Positions 18,295-27,400 of a stretch of 64,000 nucleotides of DNA are shown here, one piece after another. The stretch is from Serratia nevei (GTDB taxonomy: Bacteria > Pseudomonadota > Gammaproteobacteria > Enterobacterales > Enterobacteriaceae): NCBI RefSeq assembly GCF_037948395.1, contig NZ_CP149940.1, forward strand, positions 1,612,001-1,676,000, given 5' to 3'. Each line of letters begins with the position of its first letter. The first letter of the stretch is position 1. Made by a program: the position numbers and the translations under genes. The notes under the pieces are model-generated. The model was not told the origin of the DNA. It ran no database searches and was given only the letters and a program-made list of their open reading frames with translations.

Positions 18295-19359
18295 ATGATA
18301 TATGTCAACGCGAGATTTTTAACGCAAAATCTGACTGGAGTACAGCGATTTGCAGAGCAAATTAGTCTTGAATTTAAGAAAATCAGAAACGATGTTGTAT
18401 TCCTAGCACCTCCAGATATTTTGAGAGACGAGATAGCATCTAAGCTTAATGTAGTTAAAATCGGAGAAAGAGGAGGGCACTTTTGGGAGCAGATAACCCT
18501 TCCTAATTACCTTAAGAATAATGGAGGAGGGCTCCTGATCAATCTTGGTAATACTGGCCCAGTTTTTTATAGAAATCAGATCGTAACACACCACGACGTT
18601 ACGTATAAAAAATTCCCTCAAAGTTATTCATGGAAGTTTCGCTCTATTTATAACACCTTTATTCCTTTGATGCTAAAGAATAGTCGTGCATTAATAACGG
18701 TTAGTGAGTTTTCTAAGGATGAAATTGAGAGTGTTTACAACTATGGCAGAAATAGAATAAATGTCATCTATAATGCTTCGAGTGATGTTTTCAAAAAAAA
18801 ATTAAAAAATTCTAACTCCCAGGTTCCGAATAAATATTTTTTGGCCGTTTCTTCTCCTAGTTTTCATAAGAATTTTCATGGTTTAATAAAGGCTTTTTCA
18901 AAGGCAGAAAACTTTGATGGTTACTCTTTAAAAATAATTGGTGAGAAGAGCAAAAATCTTGGCGGCATAGATTTGGATGATTTGATCAGGAATTGTAAAA
19001 ATAAAATTGAATTTCTTGGTCGGGTTTCAGATGAAGAACTCGTTGAACTTTATTCAAACGCATATTCATTCATATTTCCCTCTTTATATGAGGGATTCGG
19101 TATTCCTCCTTTGGAAGCGCAAGCATGCGATTGCCCCATTCTGTCATCTAACGCAGCTTCAATGCCAGAAGTCTTGTCGGATAGTGCAATCTTCTTCAAT
19201 CCTGAAGATGAATATGAAATTATTAATGCAATGTATATGATAAGAGATAACCCAACGCTTCGTGTTCAGTTAATTGAAAAAGGTCGCGAAAATATTAAAA
19301 GATTTTCTTGGGTTAATTCGGCACAACAATTGAATACTCTTGTTGACAGCTTAAATTAG
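18295..19359 (+). CDS. Glycosyltransferase family 4, mannosyltransferase-like
   Basis: The 354-residue GT-B enzyme has an N terminus MIYVNARFLTQNLTGVQRFA, with the 'TGVqR' element typical of GT4 enzymes in O-antigen and capsule loci. It also contains TVSEFSKDEI, the donor-site SSPSFHKNFHGLIKAF and IFPSLYEGFGIPPLEAQACDCPIL, with the E-x7-E pair complete. It should add one sugar to the capsule repeat unit. Mannose is a reasonable guess because manC and manB are in this window, but specificity cannot be read. The gene is AT-rich and sits 100 bp after wzc, beyond a hairpin terminator. Confidence 0.88.
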   Translation: MIYVNARFLTQNLTGVQRFAEQISLEFKKIRNDVVFLAPPDILRDEIASKLNVVKIGERGGHFWEQITLPNYLKNNGGGLLINLGNTGPVFYRNQIVTHHDVTYKKFPQSYSWKFRSIYNTFIPLMLKNSRALITVSEFSKDEIESVYNYGRNRINVIYNASSDVFKKKLKNSNSQVPNKYFLAVSSPSFHKNFHGLIKAFSKAENFDGYSLKIIGEKSKNLGGIDLDDLIRNCKNKIEFLGRVSDEELVELYSNAYSFIFPSLYEGFGIPPLEAQACDCPILSSNAASMPEVLSDSAIFFNPEDEYEIINAMYMIRDNPTLRVQLIEKGRENIKRFSWVNSAQQLNTLVDSLN

Positions 19360-19424
19360 AAACTGATTCGTTTAATGTTGCATCAGTTCATCTTAGCATA
19401 AATATTATGACTCAAGGGATTTCT

Positions 19425-20582
19425 ATGTTTCAAGAGAAAATCAACGTCGGAATTGTTGCTGATTGGCTAGTTACGTACGCCGGTGCAGAGAAGGTTATTA
19501 AAGAGTTTTTTGAAATTTATCCAGAAGCTGACTTGTATTCTGTTGTTGACTTCTTATCTGATGAGTCACGTATTAATTTCAAAGGCAAGAAAGCCAAAAC
19601 TACATTTATACAAACTTTGCCAAGGGCGAAGAGAGCATACCAAAAATACCTTCCATTAATGCCTCTTGCCATAGAACAACTAGATGTTTCTAATCACAAT
19701 GTTATTCTGTCTAGTTCACATGCTGTATCAAAAGGGGTACTCACCGGACCTGACCAATTGCATATTTGTTATGTTCATTCACCAATTCGCTATGCATGGG
19801 ACTTACAGCACCAGTATTTAAAAGAGTCTGGTTTAGACCGCGGGTTGAAGGGAATGCTTGCAAAATGGTTGCTACATAAAATTAGGATTTGGGACTGCAG
19901 AACCACTAATGGCGTTGACCATTTTGTGGCAAACTCTCAATTTATTGCTCGCAGAATAAAAAAAGTATACGGACGTGATGCAGATGTCATTTATCCGCCT
20001 GTGGATGTCGAGCGTTTCAACTTCTGCTCAGAGAAAGAAGATTATTATGTCACTGCATCACGCCTCGTACCTTATAAAAGAGTCGATCTTATTGTTGATG
20101 CATTCAGTGCCATGCCAGATAAAAAGTTGGTTGTGATTGGTGATGGTAGTGAGATGAAAAAAATAAAGTCGAAAGCAGCCGGAAATGTTGAAATTCTAGG
20201 TTATCAAACCAATGATGTAATGCAAAAATATATGGAAAGGGCTCGTGCATTTATTTTTGCAGCGGAAGAGGATTTCGGAATTACTCCAGTAGAAGCTCAG
20301 GCTTGTGGCACTCCTGTGATTGCTTACGGAAAAGGTGGGTCTCTCGAAACGGTAAGGCCGTTTGGAGTTATGCACCCAACGGGTATTCTGTTTGATCAGC
20401 AAACGCCTCAATCTGTGATAGCTGCTGTCCAGCATTTTGAAAAAATAAAAGATAGCTTTGTTGCTGAAGATTGTCGAAATCATGCGATGAAATTTTCAAG
20501 TGAACGTTTCCAGAAGGAAATGGGTGAATATATATCATCCAAATGGGAACAGTTTGAAGAAAGCAAGAAAATAGTATACTAA
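19425..20582 (+). CDS. wbaZ: Glycosyltransferase family 4, WbaZ-like mannosyltransferase
   Basis: The protein has 385 residues from the ATG at 19425, which has AAGGGA five bases upstream; a longer frame from ATG 19407 lacks a site. The sequence is highly reminiscent of WbaZ from Klebsiella capsule loci: VADWLVTYAGAEKVIKEF, HAVSKGVLTGPDQLHICYVHSPIRYAWDLQHQYL, and the donor-binding FAAEEDFGITPVEAQACGTPVIAYGKGG. WbaZ-type enzymes are assigned as GDP-mannose-dependent transferases acting on lipid-linked intermediates at the cytosolic membrane face. That fits manC and manB in the window. The symbol is given by resemblance; the exact linkage is unknown. Confidence 0.85.
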   Translation: MFQEKINVGIVADWLVTYAGAEKVIKEFFEIYPEADLYSVVDFLSDESRINFKGKKAKTTFIQTLPRAKRAYQKYLPLMPLAIEQLDVSNHNVILSSSHAVSKGVLTGPDQLHICYVHSPIRYAWDLQHQYLKESGLDRGLKGMLAKWLLHKIRIWDCRTTNGVDHFVANSQFIARRIKKVYGRDADVIYPPVDVERFNFCSEKEDYYVTASRLVPYKRVDLIVDAFSAMPDKKLVVIGDGSEMKKIKSKAAGNVEILGYQTNDVMQKYMERARAFIFAAEEDFGITPVEAQACGTPVIAYGKGGSLETVRPFGVMHPTGILFDQQTPQSVIAAVQHFEKIKDSFVAEDCRNHAMKFSSERFQKEMGEYISSKWEQFEESKKIVY

Positions 20583-20598
20583 TTTATTATGGTGGGCT

Positions 20599-20657
20599 CT
20601 CGAATAGAATGCATTAGCTGAGATAAATGCATCGCTTTATTTTATTCGAGTTTTTAT
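20599..20657 (+). terminator. Intrinsic terminator before wbaP
   Basis: CTCGAATA pairs with TATTCGAG (20599-20606 with 20643-20650), with an inner ATGCATT/AAATGCAT helix. TTTTTAT follows directly. It lies between the wbaZ-like gene and wbaP inside the capsule cluster. Confidence 0.65.
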
Positions 20658-20715
20658 AAGGCGATTAAAGCCATTCAGGAATGGGTAAAACTGATGAAAA
20701 GAAATAATGTTTTTT

Positions 20716-20724
20716 GGGGGGGGG
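20716..20724 (+). repeat. Homopolymeric G9 tract (after T6) within the 5' end of wbaP
   Basis: Nine consecutive G, immediately preceded by six T, fall in codons 8-11 of wbaP (Trp-Gly-Gly-Ala). Gain or loss of one G would frameshift the gene a few codons after the start. I noticed no comparable G or C run inside another capsule gene of the window. Confidence 0.9.
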
Positions 20725-21206
20725 CTTTCCCAAAAGTATTTCTTGCTGCGGCTGATTTGTTGTTTTTTAATTTAGCAATTGTTTTTGCTTATTTTATTAT
20801 GTGTTTTTTGTTTGATAACGTATCTGTTTTTATTCCTGCGAATGAAATGAATATGAGGTTTTTATCTCATTTCTTCCTTTCTGTCATTTGCATAGGATGG
20901 TTTTGGACTCGACTTAGACACTATTCTTACCGGAAGCCTTTTTGGTTTGAATTGAAAGAAATTATAAGAACATTAATAATTTTCGCGGTTCTAGATCTGG
21001 CATTAGTTGCATTCTCAAAATGGAACTTTTCTCGGTTACTATGGTTGGTTACCTGGACGCTGATCCTTGTCGCCGTTCCGCTAGGTCGTAGCTTAGCCAA
21101 GCACATTCTGAATAAACTTAATTTGTGGAAAAAAAACACTATCATCATTGGGTCTGGTCGTAACGCATTTGAGGCATATGCTGCTCTACAAAGTGAAGAA
21201 GTGTTA

Positions 21207-21209
21207 TGA
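21207..21209 (+). other. In-frame TGA stop (codon 172) inside wbaP
   Basis: The codon series reads GTG TTA TGA TTC AAC. Frames on both sides are in phase (20694 and 21228 differ by 534, a multiple of three), so this is a nonsense codon and not a frameshift. It could be a real mutation, a sequencing error, or a read-through site. Confidence 0.9.
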
Positions 21210-22140
21210 TTCAACGTTTCCGCGTTTGTGTGCACAGATTCACCATGTGAAAGAGAATATAATGGTATTCCTGTAATTAATAGTGAAAAGGAATTATGGG
21301 AAATTGCAGACATAGAAAATACTCAATTCATTGTGGCTCTCGAATTTGAGCAACATAGCTTGCGTGATTGGTGGCTAAAAAATCTAGCAAAACACAATTG
21401 TCGTTCAGTATCTGTCATTCCTACTTTACGAGGAGTACCTCTTTACGGTACTGACATGTCATTTATTTTTAGTCATGAAGTGATGATTCTTAGGGTCAGC
21501 AATAATTTAGCAAAACGCTCATCGCGTTTTCTTAAACGTATCTTTGATATTTTCGGTTCATTTGCAATAATGCTCGTTTTGTCGCCAGTGCTGCTATTCT
21601 TAGCTTATACGGTATCACGTGATGGTGGAAAGCCAATCTATGGTCATGAAAGAATTGGCCGTGACGGAAGAAAATTTAAGTGTTTAAAGTTTCGTTCAAT
21701 GGTTGTAAATTCGCAAGAAGTCTTGGCTGAATTACTTGCTAATGATCCGTTGGCGCGTGAAGAATGGAATAAAGATTTTAAACTAAAAAATGACCCGCGT
21801 ATTACTAAGATAGGTTCTTTCATACGTAAAACCAGTCTTGATGAACTTCCACAACTTTGGAATGTTTTTATTGGCGAAATGAGTTTGGTTGGACCGCGCC
21901 CCATAGTTGAGGCAGAGCTTGAGCGCTATGCAGGCGATGTTGATTACTATTTAATGGCGAAACCTGGCATGACGGGGCTATGGCAAGTTAGTGGTCGTAA
22001 TGATATTGATTATGATACCCGAGTCTATTTTGATGCATGGTACGTCAAGAATTGGGCACTATGGAACGATATCGCCATACTTTTTAAAACTATTAATGTC
22101 GTGCTTAAAAAAGATGGCGCTTATTAAGTGATTTAAGTTT

Positions 22141-22177
22141 ATATGCACTTACGTTTATCCGTTAAGTGCATATTTTT
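22141..22177 (+). terminator. Strong intrinsic terminator after wbaP
   Basis: An 11-bp perfect stem ATATGCACTTA/TAAGTGCATAT (22141-22151 with 22163-22173) is followed by TTTTAT. It lies 14 bp after the wbaP stop and before wzy. Confidence 0.8.
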
Positions 22178-22218
22178 ATAACGATTTTAACCTGTCATAA
22201 GTTTCTAAGAAAGGAAAT

Positions 22219-23388
22219 ATGATGACAATAGTGTCAGAGAATGTACTTCTTGAGAACAGTAAGTGTAGTGAGTCTTTTTATCTAAAAACCTTACGGTGGT
22301 TAATAGCACTATTTATAATTGCAAGCCCTTTAAGTCCCTTTGTTGCTAATACGACGATTTATTTGTGGATTCCGCTAGTGTTTTTTGATTATCAATATAT
22401 AAGATCTTTCAGGGCGGTCTCAAAGGCTGTCTTGCTCTGTGTCTTTATTTGGTTAAGCATGTGTTTTTTATTCTTTAGATATGATTTGGCGCTTAAGTCT
22501 TTTGTTCTTATCTTGGGGGTATCTTATCTAGTCAAAGTAGGAACACCTATTACCAATAAAGTTTATTGCTGCATGTTAGTATCGATAGTATGGTGCGTAA
22601 TACAATTCATTGCATATCAGATTAATCCCTCTTATTCTGCTGCGATTGGTCCTGGCTCCATATCGAAGTTTTTCTGGGGCGAGTTTGCAACGATGACTTT
22701 TACCAATCAATACACGCTTTTCCTGTTTCCTCGCATGTCAGGTTTATCACGAGAGGCGGGTTTTTTTGCTTCTCTGCTAATTATTTCTTTCATGATACGT
22801 ACTAGAGATAATAAACTCAATTTTATCGAGAAATCACTTTTTCTTCTTGGTTATCTTTTCAGTCTCTCGAAGTCTTCGATTACACTAGTTCTCTTCTTTA
22901 TTCTTTACCCGATGAGAAAATTATTGAGAAAGGTCCCCGTTATTGTCACCTTTATCGGGTTTATTGTCATTTTCGTGTCACTGGCACAATTTTTAAATAT
23001 TGGGGCGCCGAGCTACTTTATGGTTAATGACTCCATAGCTCACCGCTTATCAGCATCATATCTTATGCTCCATATGAACATTGGCAATCTTCTCTATGGC
23101 TGCAACACAGAGTACAATTGCATTGTAGACTACCAGCCCCTGGTCGGTTACCTTACTGATCAAGGTCTAATTCCTGCTGTTGGATTGTCCGGGTTAATTA
23201 TGGATATGGGGTTACTTGGATTTGTTGGGGTGATATTTGCTTTTTTGATACTTAAACTGGATAGTTATGATGTTGCGATTGTGGCTATATTTACAGCAAC
23301 AGTTTCTTTCTTTACGGTTGACAGCTTCATAATACTTACTTACTTTTATATTATAACTAATCATAAAGAAAAAAGTAGTTTCGTATAG
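22219..23388 (+). CDS. wzy: Wzy-type capsule repeat-unit polymerase
   Basis: The 389-residue integral membrane protein has about 10-11 hydrophobic segments and one larger hydrophilic loop (residues ~270-320, ..LLYGCNTEYNCIVDYQPLVGYLTDQG..), the usual topology of Wzy polymerases. A second conserved-looking stretch, RMSGLSREAGFFASLL, resembles the 'R..G...ep...' motif of O-antigen polymerases/ligases. It would join repeat units at the periplasmic face, working with Wzx and Wzc. The start has AAAGGAAAT directly upstream. It is the last capsule gene before the slaA region and extremely AT-rich. Wzy sequences are type-specific, so the call rests on topology and on the need for a polymerase in this locus. 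Confidence 0.85.
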   Translation: MMTIVSENVLLENSKCSESFYLKTLRWLIALFIIASPLSPFVANTTIYLWIPLVFFDYQYIRSFRAVSKAVLLCVFIWLSMCFLFFRYDLALKSFVLILGVSYLVKVGTPITNKVYCCMLVSIVWCVIQFIAYQINPSYSAAIGPGSISKFFWGEFATMTFTNQYTLFLFPRMSGLSREAGFFASLLIISFMIRTRDNKLNFIEKSLFLLGYLFSLSKSSITLVLFFILYPMRKLLRKVPVIVTFIGFIVIFVSLAQFLNIGAPSYFMVNDSIAHRLSASYLMLHMNIGNLLYGCNTEYNCIVDYQPLVGYLTDQGLIPAVGLSGLIMDMGLLGFVGVIFAFLILKLDSYDVAIVAIFTATVSFFTVDSFIILTYFYIITNHKEKSSFV

Positions 23389-23394
23389 TATTCT

Positions 23395-23420
23395 GAGCAT
23401 TGATTACTCAATGCTCTTTA
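23395..23420 (+). terminator. Terminator after wzy
   Basis: A perfect 9-bp stem GAGCATTGA/TCAATGCTC with loop TTAC is followed by TTTA, 7 bp after the wzy stop. A second hairpin, AGCCCTTC/GAGGGGCT (23460-23484) then CTTTCT, lies 40 bp further on. Together they probably end the capsule transcript. Confidence 0.75.
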
Positions 23421-23484
23421 ACGTCTGACCTTGTTAGAAAAATAAGTTTAGATAAAGCTAGCCCTTCTAGAATACTGAGGGGCT

Positions 23485-24376
23485 CTTTCTAGATAAGGAT
23501 TCTCTTACCTATAAGCAGTGTTTAGTGAGGCTTGGCCTCATGCCATTTTCATATACCAATTCATCCCATTATTTCGAAATAAATTCGCTTCCATAATCAG
23601 TCCCAGTCTGGATTCAGTGTCCGATACGTTTTCATAAGCATCCTATTCTATACAAACCCCAAACCCCAAACCCCAAACCCCAGTATTGAACTGCATTATG
23701 TAGTCTTGGCCTTTCCTGACCCATCAATGCCATGATGCTGTGCTTACATCCTGGGTTTAATTCCTAACATTCCTAACGTCGATACATGTAAATACGTAGA
23801 CATCCGTTGCGATACAGAGAGGCTATGTAGAGCGAATTCCCCTCACACCACACAGGATCTGCCAGTGACAGATTTTTTTTTGAATCTGACGACGTCTAAA
23901 GCAGGATCTGGCACTCCTCCCTCTACGGCTGGTTTTTTGCCTTCGAGTTAGAATAGGCTCTGCTGTTCTGTTTCCTCGCCGCTTATAACCCCTCCCAATC
24001 GTAATTATGGCTAGGTTTTCTTTGGCTGACAATCCGAGTGTAAGAGAGAAGAAAAATTGAGTGCCCCTGTCCATACAGGATCGTTCTTCAGGTAAAATGC
24101 AATAGTGTTAATATTTTTCCGTTCTGTTTGGATAAATTCTTCCACTACAACCCGTAGTTAATCTCAGAATATATTTTTTAATGATATGGATTGAAGCTAT
24201 TTTTTTAGAATGGATTTAGACACGTGGTTTGTCTCGTATTTTCGCATCTATTTGTTTTGCTTTTTCTATTTGGTTTTTTTGTATTGTGGTGTTAATCAAT
24301 GATGCTATTTTTTAATTGCCGTGAAATGTATTGCTATCCTTTTGTTTTTGTATAGGAAAATTATTATTTTTAATTC
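23485..24376. other. ~900-bp gene-poor region between wzy and slaA
   Basis: No credible gene is seen. An arginine-rich 83-codon frame on the minus strand (23823-24074) resembles nothing and looks fortuitous. The stretch contains a perfect 4x heptamer repeat (23654-23681) and becomes very A/T-rich with long T runs from ~24180 toward the slaA promoter. It may contain eroded remains of former capsule or mobile genes, but no family could be named. Confidence 0.5.
23654..23681. repeat. Four tandem copies of AAACCCC (G-quadruplex-capable on minus strand)
   Basis: AAACCCC is repeated four times without mismatch (23654-23660, -23667, -23674, -23681). The minus strand reads GGGGTTT x4: four G4 tracts with three-base loops, the textbook pattern for an intramolecular G-quadruplex. 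It lies in non-coding DNA between the capsule cluster and slaA. Confidence 0.9.
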
Positions 24377-24405
24377 TTGACAGAAAAAAGAAGCTGTACT
24401 TAACT
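24377..24405 (+). promoter_or_regulatory. Candidate slaA promoter
   Basis: A perfect -35 box TTGACA (24377-24382) is followed after 17 bp by TTAACT (24400-24405), a moderate -10. The A/T-rich flank and ~65-nt leader to the slaA start are consistent with a strong promoter for an abundant surface protein. Confidence 0.5.
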
Positions 24406-24473
24406 TAAACTGCTACTCGTGGTTGTCTTTTTTTGTTTTTTGTCGTCCATCATATTGAATGATTGGGGGTTTT

Positions 24474-27400
24474 ATGGCTTCTTTAGCAGTTCAAACAAAT
24501 GTTGTTGCGATGTATTACGCTATTCTGGGGCAGAAACCCAGCGAGGCTTTTTTTGACATTCAAGGCCAAAATATCCAGTATGGCCTGCAAACAACGAGTG
24601 ATTTTGTTAACTCTGTGCTGACATCAACCGATGGACAAGCTCTTTATGCCGGTAAGTCGGATTCTGATATTTTAACTGCTGTATATACTAAGGCTTATGG
24701 TGTTGCTCCTACAGCTGCTGTTCTGTCGGGGTATTTGACTAACGGTGACACGTTGGCACAAAATATTGCATCACTTACTATTAGCCTGATTACTTATAAC
24801 GGATTTGATAGTACTTTATTATCTCAGCAGCAAGCTTTTCAACAAATTTTGAATACTGCACTCTATGCAGGAGATGGTGCTGCGACAGGTTTGGGGGGAA
24901 CTACAGTTAAAGGAATTGCATACATCATGGGGACTTACCCTACTGATGCTATCTTGCAATCCATTGGTACAGGGATCAACGGGGGCACAGCGACTGAAAT
25001 TGACGCTGCAACTGCTTTACTACAACTTCGTCCTGGATTGGTTACTGCTACCGCCACCAATTTTGTCAAAAGCATTTTTAAAGCGGGTTATTTACGTGAT
25101 CCGACGACCACTGAGCTTAATACATATCTTAATGAACTCACATCTGGAGCTAGTCGGGCTCAAGTGATTGTTAATGTATATGACACATTGAAAGCTATAA
25201 CATCAGGTTCCGATCTAGCTGCCAAACAAAAACTTGTGCTTAGTTCTCCAAGCTATAACGATGGTTATTTACCGGCAAACATGACCAATAAAGAGCAACT
25301 TGCATCTCTTTACTTATCTGTTTTTGATCGCCAAATTGATGCTCTGGGGTTGAGCAGCTATACAAGGCAACTTGAGCGTGGAGCAAAAAATTACGACGGA
25401 ATCATTAAAGAATTTTTGGTTTCTCGTGAATTTGGTATTCATTTCCCGAAAGGCATTACTTTAAGCGACTATATTCAGCTTATTTATACTGATGTTCATG
25501 GTGTTGCCGGCACCGCCGCACAGCTCGCACCGTATATTGCTCTGGGCACGGATAAAACGGCTATCACGTTAGCTATCATCAACGATCTTCGTAACTCGAC
25601 GGCCACTGACGTCACAACCGTAACTCAACAGCATGGTTTTGAATTTGATATCGGTACCAGCTTGCTGTACAAAACAGCTGCGTCTCTGACGGCAACGGCC
25701 GCCGGCGGCAACGCGACGGGCAGCGTCAACACCGGCGCATCTCACCAAATTAGCAACGCCGAAACGGCGGTACTGACGGATGTCCAACTGAACGCCAACG
25801 CCGCCAGCCTGGTCAACCTGAAGTTCGCCGATCACCTGGCTAACCTGACCATCAACGGCACCAGCGCTGCAACGGTGAACCTGTCTGATAACGGCGTCAA
25901 CCCTGGCGTGGCGGTGACTGTCAACAACGGCAACGTCATTCTGAACGCCAGCTCCGGTTCAGACAACGTGGTCGTGACTTCGACGGCTAACATCGCGACC
26001 GGGACCGCACAGTTTAACCTCGGCGCCGGCAACGACAGCCTGCACTGGGCGGGTAACGCGGTCTCCGGCGGTGCGAACACCGTTGCCAATACCGTCAAGG
26101 CTGACGGCGGTACCGGCACGGATTCCATCTCTGCCAACTTCATCACCAAAACCGTCGTGACCAACCAGAACGCCCTGGGCGTTCGCACCAGCACCGTGAC
26201 CAGCAACGCCAACAACTTCTCGAACTTTGAGCAGATTGATCTGACCGGTTATATCGGTAAGTCTGTCGGTACGCTGATTACGACACCGCTGATTGGTTCA
26301 CCGACCACCACCAGCGTCACTACGCCAACCAACACCTTCGACTTTGGCCTGACCAACGGCACGTCTACGGTAGAAGGTACTACGGGCGGTACGGTCACCC
26401 AGAACGCAGCGGCGACCAACCTGGGGGCGCAAGGGTTCGTGATCTCCGGCCTGGCTAACGTCAACGTCATCAACGCTGCCGGCGGTAACGCCGCACAGCT
26501 GGAAGTGAAAGGCGATGCGACCTCAGCCAGTACGCTGAACTTCACCTTCGTCCAAAACGCCACCGACCACTTTAACATCAACTTTGATGCAGTGAGCTCG
26601 GCGAACGTGAATGCCGGCGCCATCAGCCTGAACAGCAGCAGCAGTGCGCTGTTGGGCACCGCGCTGACGACGGTGAACGTGGCTTCCGGCGGTACCGGTT
26701 CGTTCAACAACATTCTGTCCCTGGCAGGCACCAATGCGCAGGTTCAGACTGTCAACGTGACCGGTGACCATGCGCTGAACTTGACGTTGGGTAGCGGCTT
26801 CAGCAACGTTCGTGACGTTAACGCTTCTACCAATACCGGCGGTTTGAACCTGGATTCAAGCCATGCGGGTACCGGTGACGGTATTATCGTGCAGCTGTTG
26901 AACGCGTTGCCACTGAGTGCGGTTACCACCGCATTGCTGACCCCGCTGCTGAACACGCTGGGTCTGAACGGTTACCAACTGACGGTAGAAGGGACGTCCA
27001 CGGCCGACAGCTTCAACGTACTGGGTAACACCACGTTGACCGGGGGCACCGGGGCGAATATCTACGATCTGAAATCCAGTACTTCGCAGGCGGGGGTCAC
27101 CATCACCGACTTCAGCACTGCGAAAGACAAAATCGTGGATGCGGCTTCCGGCCTGACCCTGTCCAACACTGGTACCGCGGTGGCGGATTACGGTACTCGC
27201 GCTTCAGATACGTTGGATGCGCTGTTAGGTTCACTGGTTGGCGGTCTGACTACCGGCGTTGTCGGTCTGTTGGGCGGCATCTTGGGCCTGAGCAATCCTA
27301 ACTCGCTGACGGCGAAGGTGGGCGTGGCCTCGGTGGTGTTCAGTGGTACAGGTAACAATGCTGACTCCTATGTGATTATTGACAATAACAATAACCACAC

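Larger units (their letters stand above)
20694..22127 (+). pseudogene. wbaP: WbaP undecaprenyl-phosphate galactose phosphotransferase, interrupted by an in-frame TGA
   Basis: One continuous frame of 477 codons, matching the ~476 residues of WbaP, is broken only by TGA at 21207-21209 (codon 172). A single-base change from GGA (Gly) would explain it, since EEVL-stop-FNVSAF aligns with the family. Upstream are the N-terminal membrane segments; downstream is the flavodoxin-like region, then the catalytic sugar transferase domain (RFLKRIFDIFGS, HERIGRDGRKFKCLKFRSM, SLDELPQLWNVFIGEMSLVGPRP). WbaP starts capsule synthesis by moving Gal-1-P to undecaprenyl phosphate. The C-terminal half, possibly restarted from GTG 21228, contains the known catalytic part, so a split but active enzyme is conceivable. 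A G9 run lies in codons 8-11. Confidence 0.85.

Noticed and set aside
23540..23640. Possible transposase (DDE domain) scrap on the minus strand
   Set aside because: A few words such as N-P-D-W followed by a stop looked suggestive, but no motif could be aligned with confidence.
23823..24074. 83-codon arginine-rich frame on the minus strand between wzy and slaA
   Set aside because: It has no resemblance to a known protein, no clear ribosome site and a composition typical of random frames.
25832..26734. Long hydrophobic minus-strand frames opposite slaA
   Set aside because: They arise from the Thr/Asn/Val-rich repeats of slaA read backwards; there is no promoter or ribosome site.
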